Assembly (NCBI GenBank): GCA_934277985.1
Contig: CAKQWF010000002.1
Location: 124,001 to 188,000 of the forward strand
From: an uncultured Oxalobacter sp.
Lineage (GTDB): Bacteria; Pseudomonadota; Gammaproteobacteria; Burkholderiales; Burkholderiaceae_D
DNA length: 64,000 nucleotides
Direction: 5' to 3'
This document shows positions 61,600-64,000 of the stretch, one piece after another. Every line of letters starts with the position of its first letter. Position 1 is the stretch's first letter. The position numbers and the translations under genes are program-made. The notes under the pieces are model-generated. The model did no database searches. It was not told the origin of the DNA and worked only from the letters and a program-made list of their open reading frames with translations.

Positions 61600-64000
61600 A
61601 TGATGACTTCAACAGATAAAAAGCCGTCTAGATTTCCATTGCTTCCGCTCAGGGATGTCGTGGTTTTTCCGCATATGGTCATCCCGTTGTTTGTGGGAAG
61701 GCACAAGTCCATACATGCGCTTGAAGCGGCAATGGAAACCGAAAAAAACATTATGCTCGCAGCCCAGAAAACCGCGGCAAAAGATGATCCGGGTGCTGAT
61801 GATATTTACGAAATCGGATGCTTGGCGACGGTATTGCAGATGCTCAAACTGCCTGACGGAACAGTCAAGGTGCTGGTTGAAGGGGGGCAGCGTGCCAGAA
61901 TCGAACATGTCGAGGCAGGTGAAAACCATTTGCTGGCCGATGTTTCTCCGGTCGATTCCGTCAGTGAAAGCGAACCGGAAATCGAAGCCATGCGGCGTGC
62001 GATCGTCCAGCAGTTCGCCCAGTATGTCAAACTGAACAAGAAGATTCCTCAGGAAGTGGTCGCATCCCTGTCGTCAATAGAGGAACCCGGACGTTTCGCT
62101 GATACGATCGCCGCGCATTTGCCGCTGAAGCTGGAACAGAAACAGGTCGTTCTCGAAATGGTCAAGATCGAGCGCCGGCTTGAATACCTGCTGGAACGGA
62201 TTGAAGGCGAACTCGATATCATGCAGGTCGAAAAACGTATCCGTGGCAGGGTCAAACGCCAGATGGAAAAATCGCAACGCGAATACTATCTGAATGAACA
62301 GGTCAAGGCCATTCAGCGTGAACTGGGTGAAGGCGAGGAAGGAGCCGATCTCGAGGAGCTGGAAAAACGGATCATCGCCGCCAAAATGCCCAAGGAAGCC
62401 AAGGACAAGGCCATGGGAGAATTGCGCAAGCTCAAATCCATGTCACCGATGTCAGCCGAAGCGACGGTCGTCAGAAACTATATCGAAACGCTGGTTTCAC
62501 TTCCATGGCGAAAAAAATCCAAGGTCAGCAACGATCTGGCCAATGCGGAAAGGGTGCTGGACAACGATCATTACGGGCTGGAAAAGGTCAAGGAACGTAT
62601 TCTGGAATATCTGGCTGTCCAGCAGCGTGTGGACAAGGTCAAGGCGCCGATTCTGTGCTTTGTCGGGCCGCCGGGAGTCGGCAAGACATCGCTTGGACAG
62701 TCGATCGCGCGTGCGACCAACCGCAAGTATGTCCGTATGGCGTTGGGCGGCGTGCGCGATGAGGCGGAAATCCGTGGCCATCGCCGAACCTATATCGGTG
62801 CTATGCCTGGCAAGATTTTGCAGAGTCTGGTCAAGGCAGGGGTTCGCAATCCGCTGTTTTTGCTTGATGAGGTGGACAAGATCGGTGCAGATTTTCGTGG
62901 CGATCCGGCAGCCGCTCTGCTGGAAGTGCTGGATCCGGAACAAAATCACACTTTTTCCGACCATTATGTCGAGGTGGACTTCGATTTGTCGGATGTGATG
63001 TTCATCGCGACATCCAATTCCTACAATATTCCGCCCGCATTGCTGGACAGAATGGAAGTCATCCGTCTGTCGGGTTATACGGAAGATGAAAAAACCAGTA
63101 TCGCACAGCGGTATCTGCTGCCCAAGCAGATGAAAGGCAATGGCCTGAAGGATACCGAATTGTCGATTACTGAAGCGGCGATTCGCGACATCATCCGGTA
63201 TTACACCCGGGAAGCCGGTGTACGTGCACTGGAACGGGAAATTTCCAAGATTTGCCGGAAGGTCGTCAAGATGATGCTGCTCAAGAAACAGCAGCGCAAA
63301 GTCGTCGTGACACCCAAGAATATGGACAAGTTCCTGGGCGTGAAACAGTTCGATTTCGGCGTTGCCGAAAAGGAAAACCAGATCGGTGAAGTGACCGGAC
63401 TGGCCTGGACGGAAGTCGGTGGTGAACTGTTGACGATCGAGGCGGTGACGGTTCCGGGCAAGGGACAGATTATCCGGACGGGAACGCTGGGTGACGTGAT
63501 GAAAGAATCCATTGAGGCAGCACGGACAGTTGTCAGAAGCCGTGCGAATAATCTCGGCATCAAAAACGAGGTTTTCGAGAAAAAGGATATCCATATTCAC
63601 GTGCCGGAAGGAGCGACTCCGAAGGATGGTCCGTCTGCCGGTATTTCGATGGCGACGGCGCTGGTGTCGGTGTTCAGCGGCATACCTGTCAGGGCCGATG
63701 TCGCCATGACTGGGGAAATCACTTTGCGTGGCGAAGTGCTTCCGATCGGTGGTTTGAAGGAAAAACTGCTGGCAGCGTTGCGTGGTGGTATCAAGAAAGT
63801 GGTGATTCCGCAGGAAAACGTCAAGGATCTGGCGGAAATTCCGGACAATGTCAAAAACAAGCTGGAAATCATTCCGGTACGCTGGATCGACAAGGTCTGG
63901 GAGATTGCGCTGGAACGTCAGCCGGAACCGATTACGGAAGAACAACTTGCCGTGCCGGTAGCAGCCGACAAGCCGGAAAACAATGTCAGTGGCGGCAATG
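61600..64000 (+). CDS. lon: ATP-dependent protease Lon (3' end outside window)
   Basis: Lon degrades misfolded and regulatory proteins. The frame is open to the window end after 800 residues, so only the last few residues, if any, are missing. It has the N-terminal LON substrate-binding domain (FPLLPLRDVVVFPHMVIPL at about 12-30), a coiled coil (KRQMEKSQREYYLNEQ), an AAA+ module with GPPGVGKTSLG and the Walker B LFLLDEVDKIG, and the C-terminal protease domain with the Ser-Lys dyad Ser679 (DGPSAGISM) and Lys722 (LKEKLLAA). AAGG is 6 bases before the ATG at 61600; a second ATG follows directly. The end is acidic and Pro-rich. Confidence 0.96.
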   Translation, partial: MMTSTDKKPSRFPLLPLRDVVVFPHMVIPLFVGRHKSIHALEAAMETEKNIMLAAQKTAAKDDPGADDIYEIGCLATVLQMLKLPDGTVKVLVEGGQRARIEHVEAGENHLLADVSPVDSVSESEPEIEAMRRAIVQQFAQYVKLNKKIPQEVVASLSSIEEPGRFADTIAAHLPLKLEQKQVVLEMVKIERRLEYLLERIEGELDIMQVEKRIRGRVKRQMEKSQREYYLNEQVKAIQRELGEGEEGADLEELEKRIIAAKMPKEAKDKAMGELRKLKSMSPMSAEATVVRNYIETLVSLPWRKKSKVSNDLANAERVLDNDHYGLEKVKERILEYLAVQQRVDKVKAPILCFVGPPGVGKTSLGQSIARATNRKYVRMALGGVRDEAEIRGHRRTYIGAMPGKILQSLVKAGVRNPLFLLDEVDKIGADFRGDPAAALLEVLDPEQNHTFSDHYVEVDFDLSDVMFIATSNSYNIPPALLDRMEVIRLSGYTEDEKTSIAQRYLLPKQMKGNGLKDTELSITEAAIRDIIRYYTREAGVRALEREISKICRKVVKMMLLKKQQRKVVVTPKNMDKFLGVKQFDFGVAEKENQIGEVTGLAWTEVGGELLTIEAVTVPGKGQIIRTGTLGDVMKESIEAARTVVRSRANNLGIKNEVFEKKDIHIHVPEGATPKDGPSAGISMATALVSVFSGIPVRADVAMTGEITLRGEVLPIGGLKEKLLAALRGGIKKVVIPQENVKDLAEIPDNVKNKLEIIPVRWIDKVWEIALERQPEPITEEQLAVPVAADKPENNVSGGN

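Noticed and set aside
62497..63945. A 482-codon minus-strand frame opposite lon
   Set aside because: Antisense to the Lon AAA+ and protease domains; a codon-bias shadow.

Overview
The window is a gene-dense piece of a bacterial chromosome (51 full or partial protein genes, one tRNA, and two further genes that are broken). It looks like a member of the Burkholderiales, family Oxalobacteraceae, and an Oxalobacter-type anaerobe fits best. This is an inference from gene order (yebC-purD-nadD-rsfS-rlmH-maf-rng, map-glnD, waaF with two more glycosyltransferases, tig-clpP-clpX-lon) and from protein character. No 16S rRNA or other decisive marker is present. There is no phage, insertion sequence, CRISPR array or integron; apart from two decayed or frameshifted genes the content is core chromosome.

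Layout. 1-5.7 kb (+): end of smc, zipA, ligA, galU and def, tightly packed. 5.7-9.9 kb (-): map-glnD-rluF. 10.0-11.2 kb: tRNA-Ser(CGA), then a non-coding stretch with several DnaA-box-like 9-mers and an unrecognised 118-residue gene. 11.3-14.5 kb (-): a decayed MOSC-domain gene, a DUF389 membrane protein and a BASS-like transporter. 14.8-22.8 kb (+): rhlE, dnaE and a three-gene lipopolysaccharide glycosyltransferase cluster. 22.8-28.6 kb (-): the yebC-to-rng housekeeping string. 28.8-31.5 kb: glk, ispH, radC. 31.7-36.8 kb (+): a molybdopterin-binding-domain protein, then glnA-ntrB-ntrC with an NtrC/sigma-54 control region. 37-41.9 kb: an NlpC/P60 peptidase, an FAD oxidoreductase (-) and an FtsX-like permease gene split by a frameshift. 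42-46 kb (-): gadB-glsA-gadC, an acid-resistance operon. 46.4-49 kb (-): prfB (with its programmed +1 frameshift) and lysS. 49-52 kb (-): AEC transporter, exonuclease III, YeiH-type exporter. 52.6-54.7 kb (+): scpB-rluB. 54.7-57.7 kb (-): fdxA, a TrxR-like ferredoxin-NADP reductase, rnfB and nth. 58-64 kb (+): tig-clpP-clpX-lon, with lon running off the end.

Two themes tie genes together. Nitrogen: GlnD (PII sensor), GlnA, NtrB and NtrC are all here, and the glnA leader carries two NtrC palindromes and a -24/-12 promoter in the E. coli glnA arrangement. Acid and glutamine: GlsA releases ammonia and glutamate from glutamine, GadB decarboxylates glutamate with proton consumption, and GadC exchanges glutamate for GABA, all in one operon. 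The right end is the protein-quality-control cluster. The window shows no obviously new multigene system; the most useful leads are the control regions, the frameshifted permease, the DnaA-box cluster and the apparent absence of hemF between purD and nadD.
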